Below are positions 1 through 7,720 of a DNA stretch of 33,250 bases, piece after piece. The stretch covers positions 1-33,250 of the forward strand of contig JAKBAP010000006.1 of NCBI GenBank assembly GCA_021808995.1, in the 5' to 3' direction. A program made the position numbers and the translations under genes. Every line of letters starts with the position of its first letter. Within the stretch, counting starts at the first letter, position 1. Below the pieces are notes generated by a model. The model was not told the origin of the DNA and searched no databases. It was given only the letters and a program-made list of their open reading frames with translations. The DNA is from Planctomycetota bacterium. GTDB lineage: Bacteria > Planctomycetota > Planctomycetia > Isosphaerales > Isosphaeraceae.

Positions 1-163
1 GAGAGGGCCGTTGATCCGATCGGGCCGGTTGGATAGACTGTTCCTATCGGTCGAGTTGGTGCACACCGGCGGCCGATTTTCGTGTCGCGCTACCGTGGCG
101 CGATGGACTAGAGCCTGGCTTGGCTCGAGGCTGGTCTCCAGCCGGGTCAGGGAGGCTAGAACG

Positions 164-176
164 AAAGGAGGTGATC
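164..176 (+). promoter_or_regulatory. Extended Shine-Dalgarno site of the 10-codon ORF
   Basis: The 13 bases AAAGGAGGTGATC are the exact reverse complement of the conserved 3' end of bacterial 16S rRNA (GATCACCTCCTTT). The AGGAGG core at 166-171 lies seven bases before a GTG codon at 179. This is far more complementary than any other ribosome site in the window. Confidence 0.75.
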
Positions 177-178
177 GC

Positions 179-211
179 GTGTGTAGTGAGAACCAGGGGC
201 GGCTCGCCTAA
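179..211 (+). CDS. 10-codon micro-ORF (possible leader peptide)
   Basis: A GTG-initiated frame reads MCSENQGRLA and ends in TAA at 209-211. The reason to call it is the ribosome site: a perfect 13-base match to the 16S 3' end with a seven-base spacing. The stop codon lies inside the left part of a hairpin (GCGGCT at about 200 pairing with AGCCGC near 241), and a strong terminator follows at 277. This arrangement resembles a leader peptide whose translation affects folding of the RNA behind it. The peptide has one Cys and no run of a single amino acid, so classic amino-acid attenuation is not evident. It could also be the start of a structured small RNA with a fortuitous site. No homologue is recognised. 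Confidence 0.45.
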   Translation: MCSENQGRLA

Positions 212-250
212 CGGCAGCCGACGGGTTGCCCGTCGGGCAGCCGCGCTTTT
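200..250 (+). terminator. Hairpin after the micro-ORF, attenuator-like
   Basis: CCGACGGG (about 218-225) pairs with CCCGTCGG (about 229-236) across a very short loop. An outer pair, GCGGCT/AGCCGC, encloses it and covers the micro-ORF stop. TTTT follows at about 247-250. It could act as a weak terminator or as one of two alternative leader structures. Confidence 0.45.
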
Positions 251-276
251 GATCATAAACCTCACGGTGAAGATCA

Positions 277-316
277 ACCAGTCTCACGAGTCCTCGGACT
301 CGTGAGGCTGGTCTTT
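277..316 (+). terminator. Strong intrinsic terminator
   Basis: A 17-base arm at 277-293 pairs with 296-312 with only one U:G wobble, giving a long, nearly perfect hairpin. CTTTGG follows. It is the most stable hairpin in the window and should end transcription coming from the micro-ORF region. The U-tract is short, so termination may depend mainly on the stem. Confidence 0.7.
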
Positions 317-513
317 GGTGAGTTTTGAAATGTTGGGGGATCGCGAGGAGAGTTCAGGTTGACTGGCTTGCCGGCTTCAGGAACGACTGGCTTCTATCTT
401 GACCGCGCGTGGTGGTGGTCCTGGGCGTTTACCAGGGTTATCACAGGTTGCCGGGCCGAGGGTGGAGCGCCATAGTCGTTCCAGACTCGTTTGATCATGC
501 CGAGAATCAAGGC

Positions 514-547
514 CCCGGAACCTGACACAAGGTTGCGGGTTTTTTTT
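514..547 (+). terminator. Intrinsic terminator before DAHP synthase
   Basis: CCCGGAACCT at 514-523 and AGGTTGCGGG at 530-539 form a 10-bp stem with one G/G mismatch and a six-base loop. Eight T residues follow directly at 540-547. It lies 120 bases before the DAHP synthase start and points toward it, so it either ends a short upstream transcript or works as an attenuator of that gene. Confidence 0.7.
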
Positions 548-667
548 CGCGCGAATGGGATCATGCGGGGGCGGGCGAGTCGTGACCGGGACCCAATTGG
601 CATCCGTGGGAGTAGAAGGCGCACCGGGGAGCGCGGAATATCCCCTCTCAATGGAGGACGGTCGACC

Positions 668-1681
668 GTGATCGTGGTCATGAAATCCGACGCAACGCCC
701 GCACAGATTGATCATATGTCGCGACATATCGCGTCCCTGGGTCTATCCCCGCAGGTGATCCATGGATCGCATCAAACGGTCATCGCCGCGATTGGCGAGG
801 AGAGCCCCGGCATGGCCGAGGCTCTGGAACCGGGCGAGGGGGTTGAGAAAGTGCTGCCGATCATGGCACCCTATAAGAGAGCGTCGTCCGAGCTCAAGCA
901 TGAGCGGACGGTGGTCAAGGCGAGGGGTCTCGAGGTCGGCGGGGTCCGGATCGCGATGATCGCGGGCCCGTGCTCGGTCGAGAGCGAGGACCAGATCGTC
1001 ACCCTGGCCAGGCGACTCAAGGCGTTGGGGGCGACGGGGCTGCGTGGCGGCGCGTTCAAGCCGCGGACCAGTCCGTACAGCTTTCAGGGGCACAAGGAGC
1101 AGGGGCTCAAGATGCTCGCGACCGCTCGGGCCGAGACGGGGCTTGCGATCGTGACCGAGGTGATGGCCCCCGAGCATGTGCCGATGGTCGCCGAATACGC
1201 CGATGTGCTCCAGATCGGCGCTCGCAACATGCAAAACTATCAGCTCCTCCAGGCGGTCGGTGATTCCGGCAAGCCGGCTTTGCTCAAGCGGGGCATGAGC
1301 GCGACGATGGACGAATTCTTACTCGCCGCCGAGTACATCCTGGACCGGGGCAACCCGAACGTGATGCTCTGCGAGCGGGGAATTCGCACCTTCGAGGATC
1401 ACACGCGGTTCACGCTTCCCTTGGCGACGATCCCATTCTTGAACGAAAAGAGCCACCTGCCGGTGGTCGTCGATCCCTCGCACGGCACGGGCAAATCACG
1501 GCTGGTCCCCGCGATGGCCAAGGCCGCCATCGCCGCCGGCGCGGACGCGCTGATCCTCGAGGTTCACGAGGATCCCGAGCACGCCGTCAGCGACGGCTCG
1601 CAGACAATCACCCCGGCGGTCTTCAAGCAGCTCATGGACGATTGCCGCCGCGTGGCGATTGCCGTCGACCGGGCGATGTGA
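668..1681 (+). CDS. aroF: 3-deoxy-7-phosphoheptulonate (DAHP) synthase, type I-beta
   Basis: This enzyme condenses phosphoenolpyruvate with erythrose 4-phosphate, the first step of the shikimate pathway, in the cytoplasm. The 337-aa protein begins with a ferredoxin-like regulatory domain (about residues 1-70), as in the Thermotoga/AroA(G) class. The TIM-barrel follows with [22 protein letters not shown], a KRG loop and the VDPSHGTG metal/phosphate motif near the C-terminus. The open frame extends further upstream, but I chose GTG 668 because GGAGG lies ten bases before it and the protein then starts like other family members (MIVVMKSDA). The family is often feedback-inhibited through the N-terminal domain. 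The terminator at 514-547 may add transcriptional control. No other aro gene is nearby. Confidence 0.93.
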   Translation: MIVVMKSDATPAQIDHMSRHIASLGLSPQVIHGSHQTVIAAIGEESPGMAEALEPGEGVEKVLPIMAPYKRASSELKHERTVVKARGLEVGGVRIAMIAGPCSVESEDQIVTLARRLKALGATGLRGGAFKPRTSPYSFQGHKEQGLKMLATARAETGLAIVTEVMAPEHVPMVAEYADVLQIGARNMQNYQLLQAVGDSGKPALLKRGMSATMDEFLLAAEYILDRGNPNVMLCERGIRTFEDHTRFTLPLATIPFLNEKSHLPVVVDPSHGTGKSRLVPAMAKAAIAAGADALILEVHEDPEHAVSDGSQTITPAVFKQLMDDCRRVAIAVDRAM

Positions 1682-1726
1682 GGTCGCCCGCGCCATCTTC
1701 CAGGCCGGTTTTGAGAACCCATCGCG

Positions 1727-3385
1727 ATGGAGAGAGAACCGGACGACCACTCTCTGAAAGATCCCGCCGCCCGTGTCGCTCGGCTGGCGAACGAGGCCCT
1801 TGCGCACTGCGAGCGGGGCGCGCTTTACGCGGCCGAGGCGCCGCTCTTGCGGGCTCTTGAGCTCGCCGAGAATGCGGACGGTTCCGGTCTTCATCAGACC
1901 GCTCACGTTCTGAGCCACCTGGGCTTCGTGGCGCTTTCTCGCGGGATGTACGAGCAAGCCGTGGCCTATTATCGCCGTGCCCTGGCGATTCGAGAAGCTC
2001 GACTCGGGCCGGCCGACGCCGAGACGCTGAGAAGCGTCGAGGAAGTGGCCGAAGCGCTCTTTCAAGCCGATGCGAGCTCCGACGAGTCCGACGCCCTCGC
2101 CCTCCGCGCGATCGCCGGATACGAAGCGCTGGGCCACGACGACCCCGCGCTCGCCGTGCTCATCGGCACCCTGGGATGGCGCAGGTACTGGGTGGGACGC
2201 TACGCGGACGCCGAGCCCCCCTCCCTTCGCGCGTTGGCCATGTTCGAACGTCTGCTCGGACCCGACGATCCCTCGACCGCGGGCGCCGCGCGGGCGCTGG
2301 CGATGCTCTTTGATTACGGTCCATCCGACGGCGACCCCGAGCCCTACTATCGCATGGCGCTCAGAGGCCATGAAGACGCCCGCCCCGACCACACGATCGC
2401 TGTCGTCGAGTCCCGCTTTCGTCTCGCCTACTACCTCCACCGGCAAGGTCGCGACGACGAAGCGGCGCCGCTCTTCGCACTCGTGGAAAAGGCGATTCGC
2501 GAGAGCTCGTCGTTCGACGGCCAAGACTTGCGTCACTGGATGATCAACGGATGTTATGATTTTCTGTGCGACCTCGGCCGCCTGGACGAGGCCGACGCCC
2601 TGGATCAGTGGGCCGGTCCTTACAGCGCGTATCTCACGGGTTGCCAGCGCGAGGCGATTCGGATCGAGTCGGTCCACGGCCCTGCATCGCTGGAGATGGC
2701 CGAGTCGCTGCGCACCCTCGCTCTGGCTTTCGCCTTCGAGGGCCTGGCTGACGAGGCTGAGGAATCGGCCCGCCGCGTCCTGGCGATTCTTCAGGCTCGG
2801 CTCGGGCCCGGCGATCCGCAAGTGATCGAGGACGCCCGCCGGGCGGAGTGCATCCGCGCGCACGCGGTCAGATCCGCCGCCGAGCGACCGCCTCGGCGCA
2901 GGGCGCGCAAGAAAGTCGCGAAGCAGTTCGAGACATTCACGGCACCCTGGCGCGACGAGCGCAGATCTGATTGGATCCGCGCTTACTTGAAAGACATGGC
3001 CGAGGACTCTGACGACGATCCGACGGGCGCGGTCAGGGCGGTCACCGCGATGTCGTACGCCGCCGCCCTCGACGAGCAATGGGTCGTGATCCTGGAAATG
3101 ATCGCCGAGTCCCCCGACAATGAACAGGTCTTGCAAGCGATCGCGGCCGGGCCCCTCGAATCGTTCCTGTCTGATTTTGATCAGCAGGCGATCGACCGCG
3201 TCGAGGCCGAGGCCGCCCGTGATCCCAAGTTTCGCCGCGTGCTGTCCGGGGTCTGGAAGCTCGCAATGTCCGATCCCGTCTGGCAGCGGGTCCGAGCGAT
3301 CCAGGCGACCGTGCCCGATCCCTTGCCCGAGATGCTTCCCTTCCCCACGGGCTCTCGTGGGATTGGAGACGCCTTTGCCCTGTGA
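1727..3385 (+). CDS. Tetratricopeptide-repeat protein with DUF6869-like C-terminus
   Basis: The 552-aa protein has no signal peptide or membrane segment. Residues about 15-370 contain kinesin-light-chain-type TPR units; the clearest pair is the A-x-x-Y-x-R-A-L-A-I helix near residue 85 with its LGPADAET loop, repeated near 180 and again near 345. A basic linker (PPRRRARKKVAK) leads to a C-terminal block of about 150 residues. That block has the pattern LQAIAAGPLE ... FIDRVEAEAxRDPKFRRxLxGVW, which I recall from DUF6869 proteins; this match is from memory. TPR domains are protein-binding scaffolds, so a partner is expected but none can be named. It starts 45 bases after the DAHP synthase stop on the same strand, but its ribosome site is weak, so co-transcription is uncertain. 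Confidence 0.85.
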   Translation: MEREPDDHSLKDPAARVARLANEALAHCERGALYAAEAPLLRALELAENADGSGLHQTAHVLSHLGFVALSRGMYEQAVAYYRRALAIREARLGPADAETLRSVEEVAEALFQADASSDESDALALRAIAGYEALGHDDPALAVLIGTLGWRRYWVGRYADAEPPSLRALAMFERLLGPDDPSTAGAARALAMLFDYGPSDGDPEPYYRMALRGHEDARPDHTIAVVESRFRLAYYLHRQGRDDEAAPLFALVEKAIRESSSFDGQDLRHWMINGCYDFLCDLGRLDEADALDQWAGPYSAYLTGCQREAIRIESVHGPASLEMAESLRTLALAFAFEGLADEAEESARRVLAILQARLGPGDPQVIEDARRAECIRAHAVRSAAERPPRRRARKKVAKQFETFTAPWRDERRSDWIRAYLKDMAEDSDDDPTGAVRAVTAMSYAAALDEQWVVILEMIAESPDNEQVLQAIAAGPLESFLSDFDQQAIDRVEAEAARDPKFRRVLSGVWKLAMSDPVWQRVRAIQATVPDPLPEMLPFPTGSRGIGDAFAL

Positions 3386-3460
3386 GCGGGCCGTCACGAG
3401 GGTCCGTCAGGCTCGCTGTGAGCCTGGCCGCGGAAACCGGAGATCCATCGATTCACGGAA

Positions 3461-5131
3461 ATGTCTTCCATCACTCTCAGCTTCCTTCTCCGCGTGTCGT
3501 CGTCGCTTGTTTTGGTACTCGGTTTGGCGAAGGCATGCGCCGCCCAGGCTGGCGAGACCGAGCGCTCTTCGATCGTGCTCAACGACGTGGCGGCCCGGGC
3601 GGGGGTTGTGTTTCGGTTTCATCATGGTTCGCGGGGCAGGCACGACCTGCCCGAGATCATGGGGGGCGGCGTGGCCCTTTTTGATGCCGATGGCGACGGC
3701 CGGCTCGACCTCTATCTCTGCGACGGCGGCCCGATTGGCGATGGCAAGGATCAGAGCGACCCTCCCTGCCGGCTCTATCGCAATCTGGGCGGGATGCGAT
3801 TCGAGGATGTCACGGATGCCGCGGGATGCCCGGGACCGAGCTACGCCATGGGCGCTGTCGCCGGCGATTACGACGGAGACGGCCGCGTCGACCTGTTCGT
3901 CACCGGCTGGCGCGGACAGCGGCTCTATCGCAATCGGGGCGGCGGCCAGTTCGAGGACGTTACGCGTCAGGCGGGTCTCGAATCGAGCCGCTGGAGCACC
4001 TCGGCGGCCTTTGCCGACCTTGACGGCGACGGCGATCTTGATCTCTACGTCGCCACATATCTGGAATACGACCCAGCGCTCGCGCCTTATTGCGCGGCTC
4101 CGGACGGCCGGCGCGATTACTGCGGGCCCGAGGATTTTCCCGCCCAGCCCGACATGCTCTATCGCAACAACGGCGACGGCACCTTCACCGACCTCGCCGC
4201 GAAGGCTGGGATCGATCAACCCCCCGGGCGCGGGCTGGGCGTGCTCGTGGCGGAGCTCACCGGCGACAATCGACCCGACGTCTTCGTCGCCAACGATGGC
4301 TCGCCGTGCCGGTTATACGCCAACCAGGGCAACCTCGCCTTCCGCGAAATCGCCCTGGAATCGGGCGTGGCGACGGACGGAAACGGCGAGGCCCTCGCCG
4401 GCATGGGGGTCGCGTTTGGCGACCTGATGGGCTCGGGCCGGCCCATGCTCATGGTCGCCAACTTCCTGGGCCGGGGAACCGTCGCGTTTGAGCAATCGCC
4501 TGGTCCAGCGGGACCATACCGCGACGTCTCCTCGGCGATCGGGCTCAAGGGCCTGACAAAAGGCATGCTGGGGTTCGGGCTCGCGATGGTCGACCTTGAT
4601 GGCGGCGGGAGCCTTGAGCTTATTCAGACGAATGGACATGTGCTCGATCGTGAGCGATTGGGAACACCGTTTCGGATGCGGCCCGTGATCGTGGGAGTGG
4701 TCGCGGGTCGTTTGGTCGCGAGGGTTTCGTGGCCCTCGGAACGGGTCCTGGGTCGAGGGCTGGCGGTCGGCGACCTCGACGGCGACGGCCGGCCCGACCT
4801 GGTCGCGGCCGCGCTCGACGCGCCCGTCGCGATCTTGCACAACGAATCGCCGGGCAAGAATCGCTTGATGCTCGAGCTCGTCGATCAGAGGGGTCTGCCC
4901 GCGTATGGCGCTCGGGTTCGGCTCACGGCGGGGGGAAGGACGCGATCGTTCGAGCTCGTCTCGGGCGGGAGCTATCTTTCGTCGTCGCCCCCCTGGCTTT
5001 CGATCGGCCTGGGCGTGGCCGAGTCGGTCGATCGCATCGAGGTCGACTGGCCCTGGGGCAAGATGGAAGCCTGGACACGGCCGAAGATTTCCCCTGACAA
5101 GCGGCTGCGGCTCACAGCCGCGGGTCAATAG
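3461..5131 (+). CDS. Secreted FG-GAP/VCBS repeat protein with ASPIC/UnbV domain
   Basis: The 556-aa protein starts with a signal peptide (hydrophobic residues about 5-25, then AAQA). It then carries repeated Ca-binding blades with DxDGDGxxDL motifs, for example DADGDGRLDL, DYDGDGRVDL, DLDGDGDLDL and DLDGDGRPDL, expected to fold as an integrin-like beta-propeller. The last 80 residues match the ASPIC/UnbV module (ARVRLTAGGRTR ... IEVDWPWG). This architecture (CRTAC1-like) is abundant in planctomycetes and is thought to sit outside the cytoplasm, but its ligands are unknown. A Cys-containing insertion (near YCAAPDGRRDYC) interrupts one blade. Its last 20 bases overlap the end of the convergent pnkp gene. 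Confidence 0.9.
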   Translation: MSSITLSFLLRVSSSLVLVLGLAKACAAQAGETERSSIVLNDVAARAGVVFRFHHGSRGRHDLPEIMGGGVALFDADGDGRLDLYLCDGGPIGDGKDQSDPPCRLYRNLGGMRFEDVTDAAGCPGPSYAMGAVAGDYDGDGRVDLFVTGWRGQRLYRNRGGGQFEDVTRQAGLESSRWSTSAAFADLDGDGDLDLYVATYLEYDPALAPYCAAPDGRRDYCGPEDFPAQPDMLYRNNGDGTFTDLAAKAGIDQPPGRGLGVLVAELTGDNRPDVFVANDGSPCRLYANQGNLAFREIALESGVATDGNGEALAGMGVAFGDLMGSGRPMLMVANFLGRGTVAFEQSPGPAGPYRDVSSAIGLKGLTKGMLGFGLAMVDLDGGGSLELIQTNGHVLDRERLGTPFRMRPVIVGVVAGRLVARVSWPSERVLGRGLAVGDLDGDGRPDLVAAALDAPVAILHNESPGKNRLMLELVDQRGLPAYGARVRLTAGGRTRSFELVSGGSYLSSSPPWLSIGLGVAESVDRIEVDWPWGKMEAWTRPKISPDKRLRLTAAGQ

Positions 5132-7718
5132 GTTCGCTTTCAAGCGCCAAGACGCCAAAGACGCACTCGTGGACCCGTCTCAGGGGCTCGCGGCGAACGA
5201 ATCGCTCGAGCCCTTCGATTCCAAGGGCGAATTCACCAAGAGCCAACGAGCGTTTGCGAGACAGGCCGCGCGCGCGGAGGCGCGACAGATGCTCATGCGT
5301 CGTGTATTCGGGGCCATAAATGATCCGCAGATACTCGCGACCGCGGCACTTGAGAGCCGGTTGAGAGAGCCCCCGTGCGCCCTTGTGCAGGAACGACAGC
5401 GGCTTGACCACCATCCCCTCGCCGCCGTTGCCGGTGAGCTCGTCCCACCAGGCGACGCCCGCTTCCTGGCTGGCGGGATCGGTGACGTCGACGAGCTGGT
5501 ACGGGGTCGAGCGTAGAAGCTCGGGGGCGGCCTTGCAGACCTCGGCCAGCGTGTCCATGTGCCAGGCGTGGTCCTTATCGGTATGGACGCGGCCCTCGGT
5601 CGCGAGCAGATGGAACGGCGCGAGCTTGTAACCAGCGAGCGAGTCGACCGGCCAGCAATAGCGCCTGTAGGCGGCCGTGAAGAGCGCCACGTCGGTTTCG
5701 CGGCGGCGATGATCGGCCGCGATTTGAAGCGCGTTTTCGCGGTCGCCCCCTTCGAGCCGGCCGGCCGCTTGCTCGAGCGCGGCGACCGCGCGGGGCAGGG
5801 CGGCCGCCCCTGCCGCGGCGACGGCGGCATATTGCGAGCGCAACAGCTCCTGGGCCTTGGCAGACCAGGGCATGAGCTCACAGTCCAGGCACGCCCACGA
5901 CGTCTCCAGCCGGCCCCAGAGATCGACGGCGCTCAGGGCCGAGCGCACGCGCTCATGGAATTGCCGATCGAGGTCGAGATCATTGAAGAATCGTCTTCCC
6001 GTGCGGGTATAGACGACGCCGGTCTCGCCGGTGTCGACGCCGAACCGTTCGCGCGCGGCGGCCTGATCGCGGCAGGCGATCACGATGGCGCGCGAGCCCA
6101 TGTGCTTTTCCTCGCAGATCACCCGGGGAGCGCCCTTGCCGCGGTAATAGGCGAAGGCCTCGGCCGGGTGCTCGAGCAGGCTCTCGGATCGGGACGTCTC
6201 ACACGGCGACATCGTCGGCGGCAGATAGATCAGCCACCGGGGATCGGCGGCGAAGCGGCTCATCACCTCGAGCGCGGCCGCGGCGTTTTCCTCGCGCACC
6301 GTCACCTTGCCACGCAGTGTGGTCGTGATCAACCGCTTGCCGATCACGTCCTGGGCGTCCAGGAGCGAGTCGTGGGCCTGCTGCGCGGAAAGGGCCTGCG
6401 CCTGACTTTCGACGGGCAAAAACGGCCGCGCCGGCTCGCAATAGGTCCGCGCCGCCGCGATCGACACGAACGCGCGCTCGGGATACCGGAGCGCCGTCAG
6501 CCGGCCGCCAAAGACGCAGCCAGTGTCGATGTTGACGGTATTGTTGAGCCACCGCGGCTCGGGGACCGGCGTGTGGCCGTAAACCACCATCGCCTGTCCC
6601 CGGTACGCGCTCGCCCAATCGTAACGGACGGGCAGCCCGAAATCGTCGGTCTCGCCGGTCGTCTCGCCATAAAGCGCGAATTCGCGCACCTGGCCCGAGC
6701 CCCGGCCTTGCATTTCTTCCTTCATGCCGGCGTGCGCGACGACCAGTTTACCGCCGTCGAGAACGTAATGGCTCACCATGGCGTCCAGGAACTCGGCCAG
6801 ATCGCGGGTCAATGAGTCCCGGATGTCGGCCGGCAAGGCGTCGATCTCGGCCAGGGTCTCGGCCAGCCCGTGGGCAATCCGGATATCCTTGCCCTGGAGC
6901 TTCCGCATGAGCTTCATGTCGTGGTTGCCAGGAACACAGAGCGCGGAGCCGGCCACGACCATGTTTCGCACGATCCTGACCGCGTCCAGCACCCGAGGCC
7001 CGCGATCGACCAGGTCCCCCACGAAAACCGCCATTCGACCGTCCGGGTGCGCGTAAACGGGACCGCCGGAGAGTGACCGATCATCAGGATTCGCAATCGT
7101 GCATACATAGCCGAGGACGCGGAGCAGCTCCTCGAGCTCGTCGGTACAGCCGTGGACGTCGCCGATCAGGTCAAAGGGTCCGCGTAGGTCGCTCTTGTCG
7201 TTCCAGAGTGGCACCCGCTCGACCGTGGCGGCGTCGATCTCGTCGGGATTCACGAGCGTGTAGACCTGGCGGAATCCTTCCCGGCCGAGATTCCGCGTCG
7301 ACTGCCGCAGCCGCGACTTCTGATTGCGGACCACGTGGGGGCCGAAATCCCGATCGGGCCGGGCATCGTTTCGTTCGCGGCAGACGCGCTCGGGGACGTC
7401 GAGCACGATGGCGACCGGCAAACAGTGGTATTCCCTTGCCAGCTCCACCAGGGGTTTTCGCGCCTCGGGCTGGACGCTAGTGGCATCGACCACGGTCAGC
7501 CGGCCCAACGCCAGCCGCTTGCCGGCGATCACGCGCAGGAGCTCAAACGCGTCATTCGTGACCGTCTGGTCGTTTTCGTCGTCGGCGAGCATGGCCCGGC
7601 ACATGTCGGACGAGACGATCTCGGTCGGCTTGAAATGCCTGCGCGCGAACGTGCTCTTGCCCGATCCGCTTGGGCCGATCATGACGACGAGGCTAAGCTT
7701 GGGTATTGTGATTTTCAT
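5112..7718 (-). CDS. pnkp: Polynucleotide kinase-phosphatase-ligase Pnkp (RNA repair)
   Basis: This enzyme heals and seals RNA breaks left by tRNA-cutting ribotoxins. The 868-aa length fits the full three-domain bacterial form. The N-terminal 5'-kinase has the P-loop GPSGSGKST (15-23) and catalytic SSDMCR (D38, R41). The central binuclear metallophosphoesterase (about 180-420) shows GDVHG (186-190), GDLVDRG (234-240), GNHD (264-267), AHAG and GHTP (381-384). The C-terminal nucleotidyltransferase/ligase (about 480-868) has the nucleotide-accepting lysine in EEKHMGSR (K538). All catalytic signatures are intact. It starts two bases after the hen1 stop, so the two are an operon and probably translationally coupled. 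The 3' end overlaps the convergent ASPIC/UnbV gene by 20 bp. Confidence 0.96.
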   Translation of the reverse strand: MKITIPKLSLVVMIGPSGSGKSTFARRHFKPTEIVSSDMCRAMLADDENDQTVTNDAFELLRVIAGKRLALGRLTVVDATSVQPEARKPLVELAREYHCLPVAIVLDVPERVCRERNDARPDRDFGPHVVRNQKSRLRQSTRNLGREGFRQVYTLVNPDEIDAATVERVPLWNDKSDLRGPFDLIGDVHGCTDELEELLRVLGYVCTIANPDDRSLSGGPVYAHPDGRMAVFVGDLVDRGPRVLDAVRIVRNMVVAGSALCVPGNHDMKLMRKLQGKDIRIAHGLAETLAEIDALPADIRDSLTRDLAEFLDAMVSHYVLDGGKLVVAHAGMKEEMQGRGSGQVREFALYGETTGETDDFGLPVRYDWASAYRGQAMVVYGHTPVPEPRWLNNTVNIDTGCVFGGRLTALRYPERAFVSIAAARTYCEPARPFLPVESQAQALSAQQAHDSLLDAQDVIGKRLITTTLRGKVTVREENAAAALEVMSRFAADPRWLIYLPPTMSPCETSRSESLLEHPAEAFAYYRGKGAPRVICEEKHMGSRAIVIACRDQAAARERFGVDTGETGVVYTRTGRRFFNDLDLDRQFHERVRSALSAVDLWGRLETSWACLDCELMPWSAKAQELLRSQYAAVAAAGAAALPRAVAALEQAAGRLEGGDRENALQIAADHRRRETDVALFTAAYRRYCWPVDSLAGYKLAPFHLLATEGRVHTDKDHAWHMDTLAEVCKAAPELLRSTPYQLVDVTDPASQEAGVAWWDELTGNGGEGMVVKPLSFLHKGARGLSQPALKCRGREYLRIIYGPEYTTHEHLSRLRARGLSRKRSLALGEFALGIEGLERFVRREPLRRVHECVFGVLALESEPIDPRL

Positions 7719-7720
7719 GT

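Larger units (their letters stand above)
1..667. other. Gene-poor structured region upstream of DAHP synthase
   Basis: I see no conventional protein gene here; the longer open frames overlap each other and lack family signatures. The region holds several hairpins: about 87-105, 129-143 (GGCTGG/CCAGCC), 200-246 and 277-312. It also holds a 10-codon ORF with a strong ribosome site (179-211), one terminator at 277-316 and a second at 514-547. It may encode a short structured RNA or a leader that controls the downstream aromatic-pathway gene. No known RNA family was recognised by eye. Confidence 0.6.

Noticed and set aside
164-176. 16S rRNA 3' end on the minus strand
   Set aside because: Only 13 bases match and the flanking bases do not resemble 16S rRNA; it reads as a Shine-Dalgarno site on the plus strand.
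1496-3397. 633-aa minus-strand open frame opposite the TPR gene
   Set aside because: It is an antisense shadow caused by high GC; no family motif is seen, and the TPR gene covers the same bases with clear repeats.
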